Shown: positions 1 to 10,566, counted from the first letter of the stretch. The stretch is DNA of 64,000 bases from Orientallactaga sibirica (GCA_036365145.1 JAEOAD010000026.1:5170001-5234000), one strand, 5' to 3'. Notes: a model not told the origin generated them from the sequence alone. Numbers and translations: made by a program.

Positions 1-76
1 CCTCTCTCTGTCCCCTATCCCTCCCTCTCAAATAAATAAATAAATAAATAAATAAACAAACAAACAAACAAACATA
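1..76 (+). repeat. Dip SINE, 3' end only
   Basis: The window opens inside the CT-rich 3' region of a Dip SINE, followed by its tail of about seven AAAT and five AAAC units. The head lies outside the window. Confidence 0.8.
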
Positions 77-509
77 CATTTCTTTGTATCTAATTATGTA
101 TGCTTTTTTATTAAATGCATTTGACATTGTGTGTTCAGCTTTGTGCAAATTTTTATTTTTATTTTTTCATATCACTGGGTACCAAGAGACTTGGCATCTT
201 TTCACGTAGTACCTCAGTCTTGGAGTCGATGGTGAGCAGACAGTGAATGGTATGTGAAGAATGTTGCAGGCTTGACTTGGAAAGCGATTTCAGAATTCTC
301 ATCAAGTTAGCCAGAGAGTGATCCAGAGGCAAGTGACTTTGTCCTCAGGACACTAGGCCTGCCTGCCTCTTGCTGACCTTTCGTCTTGCCTGATGGTGCC
401 TAAACCACCTTTCATTATCTTCTTAGTAGCCTTTTCCTTCTCCACCAGATTTGTCTTTCTAAAGTAACCTGGTGAGATCAGCCCCTTGATCAGAATCTTT
501 CGTGTTCTT
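77..509. other. single-copy DNA, no gene seen
   Basis: AT-rich at the left and mixed after about 200. No SINE, splice-framed reading frame or RNA gene is recognisable. Confidence 0.5.
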
Positions 510-711
510 GGGCTTGAAGAGATGGCTTAGTGGTTAAGGTGCTTGCCTGGGAAGCTTAAGAGCCTAGTTTCAATTCCCCAGTGCCTATGTATGCCTGATA
601 CACAAGGTGGTGCATGTGTCTGGAGTTTGTTTGCAGTGGCTGGAGGCTCTGGCGCATCCATTCTTTCTATCCCTTTGCCTCGTTCTCTCTCTTTCAAATA
701 AATAAACAAAA
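510..711 (+). repeat. Dip SINE, full length
   Basis: Head gggcttgaagagatggctta carries the pol III A-box-like segment. The body ends in a CT-rich stretch and a short AAATAAATAAAC tail. The reading frame on the opposite strand is SINE sequence. Confidence 0.92.
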
Positions 712-819
712 TATTTTTTTATGACCTCTGAATGAACGGGACTTGGGCTTTCCTCCTGTGCCTTTCATTTCAGTTGCCCTTCTGCTAAAAACATTTTCTC
801 CACTTCAACATCTGATCCC

Positions 820-1038
820 TATTTATTTATCTTTATTTATTTATTTATTAGAGACAGTAAAAGGGAAAGAGAGAGAGGGAGAGTGAAAATGGGTGAGTCA
901 GGGCCTCTAGCCACTGCAAAAGAACTCCAGACGCATGCGCCCCCTTGTGCATCTGGCTTACAGGTGACTTGGAGAATCAAACTGGGATCGTTAGGCTTTG
1001 CAGGCAAACGCCTTAACTACTAAGCCATCTCTCCAGCC
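820..1038 (-). repeat. Dip SINE
   Basis: Reverse-oriented copy: (TTTA)n tail, then GA-rich stretch, body, and the head complement aagccatctctccagcc. Confidence 0.92.
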
Positions 1039-1040
1039 TC

Positions 1041-1190
1041 TTATTTTTTTTTTTTAGGTAGAGTTTCTCTCTAGTCCAGGCTGACCTGGAATTCACTATG
1101 TAGTCTCAGGGTGGCCTCGAACTCATGGTGATCCTCCTACCTCTGCTTCCCAAGTGGTGGGATTAAAGGCGTGCACCACCACGCCCAGCT
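1041..1190 (-). repeat. B1 SINE
   Basis: T-rich tail, then the complement of a full B1 ending at accacgcccagct. It abuts the head of the preceding Dip copy. Confidence 0.92.
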
Positions 1191-1524
1191 GTGATCCCTA
1201 TTTTTACCCTCTGTTTTTTCTCACACTTCCAGCTCTCTCACCTGTAGTCACACTTTCAGTTATTCCAGTCATGTGCTTCCTAGTTCTACCAGCTTGTCCC
1301 TTTGAGCCAGAATACTCCGTGCCTTGGTACTCTGCATATAAAACTCAGATATTGAGCTGAAATGCTTCTAGATCTGATTACTTTGGGATAGCATAGGGAG
1401 GGGATGTGACTGTGGCCAGAAAAGAAGGTTCTGTGAGGGGAGAATTCTATGGTGGTAGCAACTGTTCACAAGCAGTTTTCAGATATGGGTAGAACAAACA
1501 AGTCTTAAAATAATTTAATCTTAT
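1191..1524. other. single-copy DNA, no gene seen
   Basis: No repeat or gene recognised. A 68-codon frame entering from the B1 head has no domain or splice context. Confidence 0.45.
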
Positions 1525-1652
1525 TGGGGGCATGTTGGCACATTCCTGTGATGCCAGCACTTAGGAGGCTGAGGCAGAAGAATCATGAGTGTGAGGCCAG
1601 TCTGGGCTTCATAAAGAGACTCTCTCTCAGGAAACCAAACAACACACACTGC
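1525..1652 (+). repeat. old B1-related SINE
   Basis: Diverged 7SL-type order: ggcatgttggcacattcctg, then gatgccagcacttaggaggc, then gaggccagtctgggcttc. Clearly older than the flanking dipodid B1 copies. Confidence 0.7.
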
Positions 1653-1764
1653 TTGTCCTCTCAAAGAGGCAACACTCGGTACCTTCACCCTGCCTGGTAT
1701 GTGACAGCACTGGAACGTTTTCTGAGCATCCTGGAGAAGAAAACATCTCAGTTTGATTGTAGAC

Positions 1765-2051
1765 GTGTGTGTGTGTGTGTGTGCGCGTGTGTGGTGTGCT
1801 GTATGCATCTTTGTGTGCTGATGGCCATGCCCTGTGAACGTGCGCGGGGAGGCCAGAGAGAGGAGGGTGTTAGGAACCCTCCAGTGGTGAGCTTCCTTCC
1901 ACCTTATTCCTTGAGACAGGGTGTCTCACTGAGCCTGGAACTCACTTTTTTTTTTTTTTTGCTTAGACTGGCTGATCAGTGAGCCCCAGCAATTCTGTGA
2001 CCCAGTGTCTTCCTCAGTGCTGAGGTTATAGGCATGCATAGCCAGAGCTGG
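1765..2051. repeat. GT-rich dispersed rodent repeat, older
   Basis: Begins with a short (GT)n run, continues with ggaggccagag and a gagacagggtgtctcactga block, and ends in aggcatgcatagccagagct. It resembles a rodent-wide medium-copy repeat that I cannot name with certainty. A T15 run interrupts it near 1950. Confidence 0.5.
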
Positions 2052-2052
2052 C

Positions 2053-2201
2053 TTTTTTTTTTTTTCTAAGGTAGGGTCTCACTCTAGCTCAGGCTGACCT
2101 GGAATTCACTCTGTAGTCTCATGGTGGCCTTGCACGCATGGCAATCCTCCTACCTCTGCCTCCCGAGTGCTGGAATTAAAGGCATGCACCACCACACCCG
2201 G
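2053..2201 (-). repeat. B1 SINE with target-site duplication
   Basis: Full B1 inserted into the end of the older GT-rich repeat. The 11-bp direct repeat ccagagctggc flanks it at 2042-2052 and 2202-2212. Confidence 0.92.
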
Positions 2202-2239
2202 CCAGAGCTGGCTTTTTTATTTTTATTTTTTATTGTTTT

Positions 2240-2452
2240 GGTTATTTTTTTTAAATATTTTATTTATTGATTTGACAGAGAAAGAGGGAGAGAGAGAGAG
2301 AATGGGCACGCCAGGGCCTCCAGCCACTGCAAAGGAACTCCAGATGCATGTGCCCCCTTGTGCAACTGGCTAATGTGGGTCCTGGGGAATCGAACCTGGG
2401 TCCCCTGGCTTTGCCGGCAAACGCTTCAACCACCAAGCCATCCCTCCAGCCC
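2240..2452 (-). repeat. Dip SINE
   Basis: Complete copy with GA-rich stretch and head complement gccatccctccagccc. B-box complement is well preserved (ggggaatcgaacc). Confidence 0.93.
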
Positions 2453-2453
2453 T

Positions 2454-2582
2454 GTTTTGGTTTTTTGAGTTAGGGTCTCTAGCTCAGGCTGACCTAGAAT
2501 TCACTCTGTAGTCCCTGAGACTACAGTTTCAGGGTGGCCTTGAACTCACTGGGATTAAAGGCTGGTGCCATCACTCCTGGCT
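2454..2582 (-). repeat. B1 SINE, internally deleted
   Basis: Lacks the middle block (gatcctcctacctctgcctc). The segment between the tgtagt and gattaaagg motifs is shortened and scrambled by a local duplication of the 'ctgagactacag' type. Confidence 0.8.
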
Positions 2583-2842
2583 GACTGTGAGATTTTAAGA
2601 TGTGTTTTATTTAACTGTATATGATATCTTGGTGTTACTTATTTACTAAACTGAAAAAAAAGATACTTAATGTTATGTGTAGCTCCAGAGTGTAGCACAG
2701 AGTAACAGCTGTGTATGAGTACTTAAATGCATGCCTTATTGCTACTTCAAAAATTTTCTACTCTGAAAGCCAGGCACGATCTTGGGTTTAAGCCTCGGTG
2801 GAAAGCACTATTTTTTTTATTATATTATTATTATTATTTTGG

Positions 2843-3051
2843 GTTTTTTAAAATTAAATTTTATTTTTATTTATTTATTTGATAGAGAAAGAGAGAGAGA
2901 ATGGGCACGCCAGGGCCTCCAGCCACTGAAAACAAACTCCAGATGCGTGCGTCCCCTTGTGCATCTGGCTAACATGTGTCCTGGGGAATTGAATGTAGGT
3001 CCTTTGGCTTTGTAGGCAAATGCCTTAACTGCTAAGCCATCCCTCCAGCCT
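2843..3051 (-). repeat. Dip SINE
   Basis: Reverse-oriented complete copy. Its tail is interleaved with ATT-rich sequence, and it sits directly before a long-type Dip copy. Confidence 0.92.
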
Positions 3052-3055
3052 GGTT

Positions 3056-3285
3056 TTTTTTTTTTTTTTAAATTTATTTGAGAGACAGAGAGACAGGTGG
3101 AGAATGGACGTGCCAGCAGCCTCTCAGCCACTCCAGATGCTTGCGCCCCCTTGTGGGCAAGTGCAGCATTGCACCCTTGTGTCACTTGTTCTGCGTCTGG
3201 CTAAACGTGGGACCTGGAGATTGGAATCAGCTTTCTTAGGCTTGGCAGGCAGGTGTCTTAACCAACAAGCCATCTCTCCAGTCCC
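3056..3285 (-). repeat. Dip SINE, long subtype
   Basis: Carries the extra block reading ttgtgggcaagtgcagcatt and cacccttgtgtcactt. It also has the alternative gacctggagattggaa segment that marks the long subtype. Confidence 0.9.
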
Positions 3286-3325
3286 CCCTTTTTTTAATTA
3301 AAGGCGTGTGCCACCATGGCCGTCA

Positions 3326-3329
3326 TCAT

Positions 3330-3364
<35 letters not shown>

Positions 3365-3512
3365 TTTTTTGTTTTTCGAGGTAGGGTCTCACTCTAGCTC
3401 AGGCTGACCTGGAATTCACTATGTAGTCTCAGATGGCCTTGAACTCATGGGGTCCTCCTACCTCTGCCTCCCAAGTTCTGGGATTAAAGGTGTGTACCAC
3501 CACGCCTGGCTT
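3326..3512 (-). repeat. B1 SINE with long (TTTA)n tail
   Basis: About ten TTTA units form the tail complement, followed by a complete B1. The 20 bases before it (ggcgtgtgccaccatggcc) are the head of another B1 that is otherwise missing. Confidence 0.9.
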
Positions 3513-3527
3513 GTTTTTAATTTTTTT

Positions 3528-3644
3528 TTTTAAATTTATTTAATTAATTTGTGTATCGGCCTTTACATGAGTACTGGGGAATCAAACTAGGCCATTAGGC
3601 CTTGCAGGCAAGTGCCTTAACTGCTGATCCATCTCTTCAGCCCT
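3528..3644 (-). repeat. Dip SINE, truncated and old
   Basis: Only the 5' half is clear: ggggaatcaaactagg and ggcaagtgccttaactgctg. The 3' half has been lost or has diverged. Confidence 0.75.
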
Positions 3645-3650
3645 CTTGTT

Positions 3651-3674
3651 TTTATTATTTATTTATTTATTTGC

Positions 3675-3709
<35 letters not shown>

Positions 3710-3869
3710 AATGGGCATACTAGGGCCTCTGGCCACTGCAAACTAACTTCAGATGCATGTACCACTGTTGTATAGCTGGCTTTCTATGGGTACTGGAGAA
3801 TTGAACTAGGTTATGCAGGTTTTTGCAGGCAAACAAATGCCTGACCGCTGAGACCCATCTCTCCATCCT
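3651..3869 (-). repeat. Dip SINE with (GA)n expansion
   Basis: Diverged copy whose CT-rich region has expanded to about 15 GA units (3676-3706). The head complement is degraded (agacccatctctccatcc). Confidence 0.85.
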
Positions 3870-4640
3870 GGCAGCACATTAGAGGACTATAGTCATGTTT
3901 CTAAAGCTGTCAGTGGACTATGCATGAAATAATTTTATATCTCAACTTAGTAAGCATTTGTATTTTTTTATTCTATGGGACCTACTGTAAACATTCAGAA
4001 AATTATGAAATTATTGCTTAGTTGTACTTAGTTTTTGGCATGTTAACATCTCCCTTATTCCCTTCCCTCCCTCCCTCCTGCCCACTGTTTTGTGTGGATT
4101 GTATAGATTGTACACCAAGACCTCCAGGAATATTTCTAGAACAATCTGTGATGTTGTATTTCACGTGTGTTAGACAGTTTTCAAAGCTTCCTTTTCCTGG
4201 TATGTTCACAGTGTTCCAGTGCCCATCACAAATGTCCTCATGAACAGATAACACCTTGTTTGGAAGTTTGGTGTTATTAGGTTAAATCTGTAGGACACAT
4301 AGACACTGGCTTGTGGTATTGAATGTGCCGTGTGGGTGATTTCAGGTTCCAGTGGCAGTGATAATTTTTGCATTTCCTGTTTCTTGTGTTTAAATTCGCA
4401 GGCTCAACATTGCATCACCATAGGTTTTCACATTTAATGAATATTTATGTTAAGCTGAGTTCTATACGAGTGAGGTGGTTTCTGACTTGATTATAACTTG
4501 CTGTACGCTGTGGCCAGGAGTACCCTACAGACAACAGAGTTGGCACACGCCTTAGCATGCCAGGCCTCAGCGGATGTGGTTAGGGACCATGGTAAGTGGT
4601 GCCTTAGTTACCATGCCAACCTTATTTTTTGGAATGGAGG
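3870..4640. other. single-copy DNA, no gene seen
   Basis: AT-rich with a short (CCCT)n patch near 4065. Two overlapping frames of under 80 codons on opposite strands have no family resemblance. Confidence 0.5.
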
Positions 4641-4650
4641 GGGAACGACT

Positions 4651-4802
4651 ATTTTTTTTTCTCCTCGTGGTAGTGTCTCACTCTAGGCCAGGCTGACCTG
4701 GAATTCACTTTGTAGTCTCAGGGTGGCCTTAAACTAACCGGTGATCCTCCTACCTCTGCCTCCTAAGTGCTGGGACAAAAGATATACACCACTATGCCTA
4801 GC
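4651..4802 (-). repeat. B1 SINE
   Basis: Complete, moderately diverged B1 (gggacaaaagatatacacca in place of the usual head). Confidence 0.88.
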
Positions 4803-4857
4803 CTTTCTTTCGGCTCCCTATTCTTTATATATTCTTTTATTTATCCATTTATAGTTT

Positions 4858-5060
4858 TAAATATATATTTTTATTTTTATTTATTTATTTGAGAGGGAGA
4901 GAGAGATAGAAAGAGAGAATGGACATGCCAGGGCCGCCTCCAGCCACTGCAAACAAACTCCAGACTCACGTTCCACTTTGTGCATGTGGTTTATGTGGGC
5001 CCTGGGTCCTTTGGATTTGCAGGCAAGCACGTTTACCATTGAGCCATCTCTCCAGGCCTG
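4858..5060 (-). repeat. Dip SINE
   Basis: Complete copy with a small deletion in the body, where the gaatcgaacc B-box region is lost (tgggccctgggtcctttgg). Confidence 0.88.
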
Positions 5061-5091
5061 TTTTTATTTTTATTTTTTTAAATAAAGGGGT

Positions 5092-5374
5092 GTTTTTTTT
5101 TTTAAGTTTTATTTTTATTTTTTATTTTTAGAGAGAGACACAAAGAGAGACAGAGAAGGAGAGGGAGACAGAGATGGGCGCCAGCAGTCTCTCAGCTGCT
5201 GTGAATGAAATCCAGATGTGTGCGCCCCCTTGTGGGAAAGTGCGGCATTGCACCCTTGCGTCACTGCATCTGGCTAACCGTGGGACCTGGAGATTGGAAC
5301 CACCGGAGATTGGAACCAATGTTCTTAGGCTTAGCAGGCAGGCGCCTTAACCGCTAAGCCATCTCTTCAGCCCC
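5092..5374 (-). repeat. Dip SINE, long subtype, with internal duplication
   Basis: Long-subtype copy (gggaaagtgcggcattgcac). The segment around the B box is tandemly repeated: 'ggagattggaacc' occurs twice near 5290-5316. Confidence 0.9.
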
Positions 5375-5376
5375 TG

Positions 5377-5522
5377 TTTTTGTTTTTTTGAGGTAGGGTC
5401 TCACTAGCTCAGGCTGACCTGAAATTCACTATGTAGTATCAGAGTGGCCTCAAACTCATGGTGATCCTCCTACCACTGCCTCCCAAGCACTGGGATTAAA
5501 GGCATGCGTCACCACACTGGGC
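5377..5522 (-). repeat. B1 SINE
   Basis: Complete B1 abutting the head of the long Dip copy. Confidence 0.92.
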
Positions 5523-5533
5523 TTCATTATTAA

Positions 5534-5687
5534 TTTTTTTTTGGTTTTTCGAGGTAGAGTTTCACTCTAGTCCAGGCTGACCTGAAATTAACTATGTAGT
5601 CTCAGGGTGGCCTCGAACTCTCGGCGATCCTCCTACCTCTGCCTCCTGAGTGCTGGGATTAAAGGTGTGCGCCACCACACCCGGCTC
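5534..5687 (-). repeat. B1 SINE
   Basis: Complete B1. The short sequence 'cattattaat' occurs on both sides (5524 and 5688), giving a probable 10-bp target-site duplication. Confidence 0.93.
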
Positions 5688-5696
5688 ATTATTAAT

Positions 5697-5832
5697 ATTT
5701 TTTAAGATAGAGTTTTACTCTGTAGCCTCGCTTGATCTGGAACTATGTAGCCCAGTCTTTGAACTCATGTCTGTCCTCCTGTGAGCCTCTTGAGTAGCTG
5801 GGATTTCAGGCATACCCCACCAGACCTGGTTA
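5697..5832 (-). repeat. old B1-related SINE
   Basis: Order of motifs is that of B1 (actctgtagcc, gaactcatgtctgtcctcct, gagtagctgggatttcaggc), but the family-specific dipodid bases are absent. This indicates an older insertion. Confidence 0.72.
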
Positions 5833-6560
5833 TATGCGGGACCTTATGCTATCCCACTCTCACATATTGGCAGGTAAAGCTGGGGTTGAAAGCAAACTAA
5901 ATGTTGTTCACCTCTTTACAAATGGTGTCTTTCAGGATTAGTTCTGTAGCACTTGGTGTTACGTGAGAAAGGGAGTGATGGAATGCAGAGTGCAGAGTGG
6001 GATGGGACTCGGCATTCAAGCACTACTTTACAGAAGGAGGCCTGAGCCATTGGTGGTGCAACACGTCAGATTGGACAGCCAGGCAGTCTGGTGGTATGGA
6101 GGGTGTCTTCTCAAGTCTTAGCAAATCCAGAAGCAAAACTCCCATCCCTTGGACTTGAAGTCATGTCTGGATTTCAGAAGAGCTCCTGAAATCCATGCTC
6201 TTGGCTTGCTGAAGCAGGATCAGCTCCGACACCCCAGTAGAATGGAGGAAACGGTCTTCCCAAAGGACCTTTTGTGCAAATTCAAAAACCTGTCTTTTCC
6301 TTAAGACATGTGACTTCTGTTTTGGGTCTAGCATGAAGACAGATGTGAACACACCCCCTAGAGTTGTCCACTGCACCCTCAAGGTGGGCCTCCCTTTGCC
6401 TTCTGGCTGATAGAGCATCTGTTTGGAAGTTGCTACTTCAACACTTTCACCTTTGCCATCTGATTCCTCCCTAGGAGACCAGGGAACCACATTAGAATTG
6501 TGTATGAAGTTAGAAAACAGACAGCAAGGGTTTGGCATGTGGATGCGTGCATCTGCTTTG
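5833..6560. other. single-copy DNA, no gene seen
   Basis: Mixed composition. A minus-strand frame of about 158 codons starts in the neighbouring B1 and runs through unique sequence. It shows no domain, signal or splice context, so I treat it as chance. Confidence 0.5.
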
Positions 6561-6731
6561 CCTACTTCCTTTTCTTTCTTTCTTTTTTTAAATTCGAGGT
6601 AGGGTTTTACTCTAGCCCAGGCTGACCTGGAATTCACTGTGTATTCTCAGGGTGGCTTCCAACTCATGGCGATCCTCCTACCTCTGCCTCCCGAGTGCTG
6701 GGATTAAAGGCGTGCGCCACCATGCCCAGCC
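6561..6731 (-). repeat. B1 SINE
   Basis: Complete B1 with a T/C-rich tail complement. Confidence 0.92.
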
Positions 6732-7010
6732 TAAGCTGTGTTTTAATTAGTAGTCCTTTTGTGGCGGCAGAAATGGCACTATCATTTTATGGGAGAAAAT
6801 ACATATCCTAGTCAACTTGCAAGTTAATTTTTGGATTATAATCAGTGTGTTTTGTGTATAAATTCTATTTAGTTCTTAATAACTGTGCCTTTAGCCAGCT
6901 GTATTTGAGAGGTTGGGGGCACAGGTGTCGTCAATCATTGGCATAGGTATTAGGAGCAGTAGTTTCCAGCTTTACAGATGCCCCAGAGGTTGTTAGGCTC
7001 CATCTAGCAC

Positions 7011-7412
7011 GTTTAAGCTCTGCAGGGCACAGTGGTTCTGAGTTTCTGACTCCTGGAGTTTCTATTCACCCCAGGTAGATGAAGGTCATGACAGACCAAA
7101 GAAACGGATCTAAGTCTAGCTTCGTGAACCAATGAGTTTTATTGGGAACACTTACAGAAGCATGGACTTCATAAAGGCAGCTATAGCACTGAAGATGAGT
7201 CCCCTCCCAAGCAATTGCTAGCTGCTGATATATCCATGGGCTTTGACTCTCTGAATTTGTTTCTTTTCCAGGTTGGGAGTTACTAAAGGAATGTAGTGTG
7301 GATTGAGTTAGGTGGATGATGCATAATTTCATGATGTTTCCTGTGTCTAACCTGTGTGCTGTGGGATGGTTGGACATTTGTCCTAGGTATTGCAGTAGTT
7401 TCATCAGCTTTT
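7011..7412. repeat. tandem duplication, unit A
   Basis: First of two direct copies starting gtttaagctc. It contains the conserved blocks caccccaggtagatgaagg and accaatgagttttattggga. Compared with unit B it lacks about 45 bases after gaatttgtttctt. The unit may itself be an old medium-copy rodent repeat; I cannot name it. Confidence 0.85.
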
Positions 7413-7836
7413 GTTTAAGCTCTTGGTTCTGAGTTTATATTCACCCCAGGTAGATGAAGGTCATGACAGACCAAAGAAAGCGGATCTAAGTCTGGCCGTG
7501 AACCAATGAGTTTTATTGGGAACACTTACAGAAGCATGGACTTCATAAAGGCAGCTATAGCACTGAAGATGAGTCCCCTCCCAAGCAATTGCTAGCTGCT
7601 GATATATCCATGGGCTTTGACTCTCTGAATTTGTTTCTTCATATGTACCATGGAGATGAATCCTTCCAAGGTTTGCTTCAAGGGTTACACGAGTTACTAA
7701 AGGAATGTAGTGTGGATTGAGTTAGGGTGAGGATGAAAATACCATGCATAATTTCATGATGTTTCCCTGTGTACCTAACCTGTGTGCTGTGGTTCCTAGA
7801 TGGTTGGACATTTGTCCTAGTGTGGTAGTTCATCAG
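7413..7836. repeat. tandem duplication, unit B
   Basis: Second copy, in direct orientation and immediately adjacent. It keeps an internal block (catatgtaccatggagatga and following) that is absent from unit A, and it lacks a short piece near its start. Confidence 0.85.
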
Positions 7837-7852
7837 GGTCAAAAGATACTAC

Positions 7853-7956
7853 TCACCTGCTGTGGTGGTGAACGCCTTTAATCCCAGCACTCGGGAGACA
7901 GAGGTAGGAGGATTACCATGAGTTCAAGGCCACCCTAAGAATACATAGTGTATTCT
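7853..7956 (+). repeat. B1 SINE, 5' two-thirds
   Basis: Starts at the B1 head and stops at acatagtgtattc, so the 3' third and tail are missing. The next B1 faces it tail-to-tail. Confidence 0.88.
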
Positions 7957-7961
7957 TACAT

Positions 7962-8098
7962 TAGTGTTTTTCGTCACCCTAGCTCAGGCTGACCTGGAAT
8001 TCACTATGTAGTCTCAGAGTGGCTTCAAACTCATGGCGATCCTCCTACCTCTGCCTCCCGAGTGATGGGATTTAAGGCGTGTACCACCATGCCTGGCG
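7962..8098 (-). repeat. B1 SINE
   Basis: Near-complete B1 in opposite orientation to the preceding fragment, separated by about five bases. Together they form an inverted repeat. Confidence 0.9.
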
Positions 8099-8102
8099 AG
8101 TC

Positions 8103-8160
8103 TTTTTATTTTATTTTATTTTATTTTATTTTATTTTATTTTATTTTATTTTATTTTAAT
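8103..8160. repeat. (ATTTT)n microsatellite
   Basis: About eleven ATTTT units. Confidence 0.95.
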
Positions 8161-8162
8161 TT

Positions 8163-8340
8163 TTATAGTATTGGGAATTTCAAACCTAGTGTCTTACACA
8201 TCCTAGGCATGTGAGCTATATTCCCAGCCCTTTCCCCATTTTTAAAATTTTGAGACAGGCACTTCATAAGTTGCCCAGGCTGGCTTTAAACTCATTCTGT
8301 AGCGAGTTAGGCTTTGAACTTATGATCTTCCTGTCTTAGC
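8163..8340 (-). repeat. old B1 plus ID-like pair
   Basis: An ID-like tRNA segment (tattgggaatttcaaacc to gctatattcccagccc) is followed by an old B1-like segment (gcccaggctggctttaaactc). Read on the minus strand the order is B1 then ID. Confidence 0.65.
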
Positions 8341-8341
8341 T

Positions 8342-8565
8342 TTTTAAATTTTTAATTTAATTTTTTTATTATTTATTTGAGAGAGATAGAAAGAGGCAGG
8401 TAGAGAGGGAGAGAGAATGGGCACACTTGGGCCTCTAGTCACTGCAAAAAACTCTAGACACATGTGCCATCTTGTGCATCTGGGTTACGTGGGTACTAAG
8501 GAATTGAACCTGGGTCCTTAGGCTTTGCAGGCAAGCGCCTTAATTGCTTAGCCGTATCTCCAGCC
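8342..8565 (-). repeat. Dip SINE
   Basis: Complete copy; head complement is mutated (ttagccgtatctccagccc). Confidence 0.92.
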
Positions 8566-8573
8566 CGTCTCAG

Positions 8574-8714
8574 CTTTTTTTCAAGGTAGGGTCTCACTCT
8601 AGCTCAGGCTGACCTGGAATTCACTGAGTCTCAGGCTGGCCTCGAACTCATGGTGATCCTCCTACCTCTGCCTCCCGAGTGCTGGGATTAAAGGTGTGCA
8701 CCACCACATGCAGC
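8574..8714 (-). repeat. B1 SINE
   Basis: Complete except for a short deletion at the tatgtag position (gaattcactgagtctcagg). Confidence 0.9.
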
Positions 8715-9598
8715 TTTTCTCTCTCAGCTTTTTGAGCAGCTGCAATTACAGTACTGTGTCCCCAGACTTGTCCTTGTCATCTTCTCCTCCTCCTTCCTCT
8801 TCTTTTTGTTTTGAACACTCAGAGCTGTTCTACTTGTACCTGTGTCCCTTGTCCCCTAGTGTGAGGTCGGTGGGCTCACCAGGGTAGTTTTGGAGCATGC
8901 TGCGAGAGATCCAGGCTGTTTGTCACTGCAGACTCCCAGTCCCTTCTCAGCTTTGTGTCTTCAGAGGGGAGCTTAACCAGCTCACCCCTGTCTGTTCAGG
9001 TCAGTCATTGGCCAGGTTTCCAGCTCGGTCCCTTGGGCACGTATGAACATGTGGAAGCACACACATGCTCTGCATGCTCAGCTAAGTGGGAAGTGTGCAT
9101 CCTGTGTGTTCCTAAGTCAGCCTGCTTGTTGCCCCTGAACCCATGTCCTATGCTGGGTCAAGACTGCTATGAAGGAAAGAAACCATGTTCGTCTGTTGTG
9201 CCTCTAGATCCTAGTAGGGACCTGAGTGCTGTGGTCCACTAAGGCTACATTCTGGGGGCCTAATTATGTGGAACCACAAATGACTTTAGTGCTTGCTTTA
9301 ATCCAGCATGCGATTTTGCCAAAGCAAACACTTTAATAGTTTTAACCCCCAAATCTGACCTACTGACTTTTTCCTAAAAGTGGGAATGACTGGAGTGCAT
9401 TGTGGCAGTTTTTAATCCCATTCCCCCCTCCCATCTAGCCCTCCTTCAAGTGAAGCAGTGAATTCCTCTTCTTGAATGGAGGTGATTTCTGTTGCTGTCC
9501 ACCTCCTCACATTCCTGAAACCAGCAGGCAGAAAGATGCCCCTTCTGTGAAGGTCTGTGCGTGTCGTGTGCGTGCGTGTGTATGTTTTGAAAATTTCA
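8715..9598. other. single-copy DNA, no gene seen
   Basis: Slightly GC-richer than its surroundings. A plus-strand frame of 95 codons near 8955 has no recognisable family. Confidence 0.5.
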
Positions 9599-9958
9599 CG
9601 TAGCTCAGGCTGACCTCAAACTTGCTATGTAGCCTTAAACTATGTATGACCTTAAACTTTTTAAAAAAATTTTTATTTTATTCATTTATTTGAGAGAGAG
9701 GGAAAAAAGCAGGGAGGGAGAGAGAGAGAGGAAGAGAGAATGGGCACGCCAGGGCATCCAGCCACTGCAAACAAACTTGAGCACCACCTTGTGTATCTGG
9801 CTTACGTGGGTCCTGAGGAATGGAACCTGGGTCCTTTGGCTTTGCAGGCAAATACCCTTAATCAGTAAGCCATCTCTTCAGCCGGACTTTAAACTCATGA
9901 TCCTCCTGCCTCCACTCCCAACTGACGGGATTAAAGGTATGTGTTGTCATACCTGGTT
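9599..9958 (-). repeat. old B1 SINE split by a Dip insertion
   Basis: The B1 3' part (gctcaggctgacctcaaac) lies left of the Dip copy at 9657-9883, and the 5' part (ctcatgatcctcctgcctcc, gacgggattaaaggta) lies right of it. An imperfect duplication 'gacctttaaact'-like sequence flanks the break. Confidence 0.72.
9657..9883 (-). repeat. Dip SINE inside old B1
   Basis: Complete copy with a GA-rich stretch and head complement aagccatctcttcagcc. Confidence 0.92.
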
Positions 9959-10045
9959 TATATCTTTCTTTAAGGCTGAGGAAAGGGTTTGCTATCCTGA
10001 TGGAACTTTCCTGACTGGGGAGACTTGCTTCTTATTCTTTATTTT

Positions 10046-10209
10046 TTTCTTTCCTTTTTTTTTTTTTTTTCCGAGATAGTGTCTCACTCTATCCCAGGCT
10101 GACCTGGACTTCACTATGTAGTTTTAGGATGACCTTGAACTCATGGCGATCCTCCGACTTTTGCCCCCTAAGAGTGCTGGGATTAAAGGCATGTGCCACC
10201 ATGCCTGAC
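10046..10209 (-). repeat. B1 SINE
   Basis: Complete B1 with T/C-rich tail complement. A few bases are inserted at ttgccccctaagagtgctgg. Confidence 0.9.
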
Positions 10210-10388
10210 TTGTCATCTTATTCTGATTTAGAATATGTACAGGGAAGACTGGTGGGTGACTTCTGTTAGTGACCTTGAGTGTGTTTGAAAGGCTTACTTG
10301 TGATTTTATGGGTATCCTGTGAGTGAGCAAACACATAGGGCTTCCTACCTGACATTCTGAAATCTGTTCTCAAAGTGTATTGGGTTGA

Positions 10389-10541
10389 GCTGGGCATGGA
10401 GGCACATGCCTTTAATCCCAGCACTCAGGAGGCAGAGGCAGGAGAATCACTGTGAGTTCAAGACCACCCTGAGACCACATAGTGAATTCCAGGTCAGCCT
10501 GGGCTGGAGCAAGACCCTACTGTGAATAAAATAAATAAATA
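10389..10541 (+). repeat. B1 SINE
   Basis: Plus-strand B1 with an A-rich tail of AAAT units. Confidence 0.92.
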
Positions 10542-10566
10542 AAAATTTTAAAAGAGTGAGTTTCTT

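Noticed and set aside
2240..2452. tRNA-like heads of Dip and ID copies as tRNA genes
   Set aside because: They have A-box and B-box remnants but no cloverleaf with an anticodon arm, and they continue into SINE bodies and tails.
6161..6637. 158-codon minus-strand frame
   Set aside because: It begins within a B1 SINE and has no domain, no codon pattern and no splice context. Length alone is within chance for a 64-kb window read in six frames.
7011..7836. pair of LTRs of an endogenous retrovirus
   Set aside because: The two units are directly adjacent with no internal region, no primer-binding site or polypurine tract, and no TG...CA ends that I can fix.
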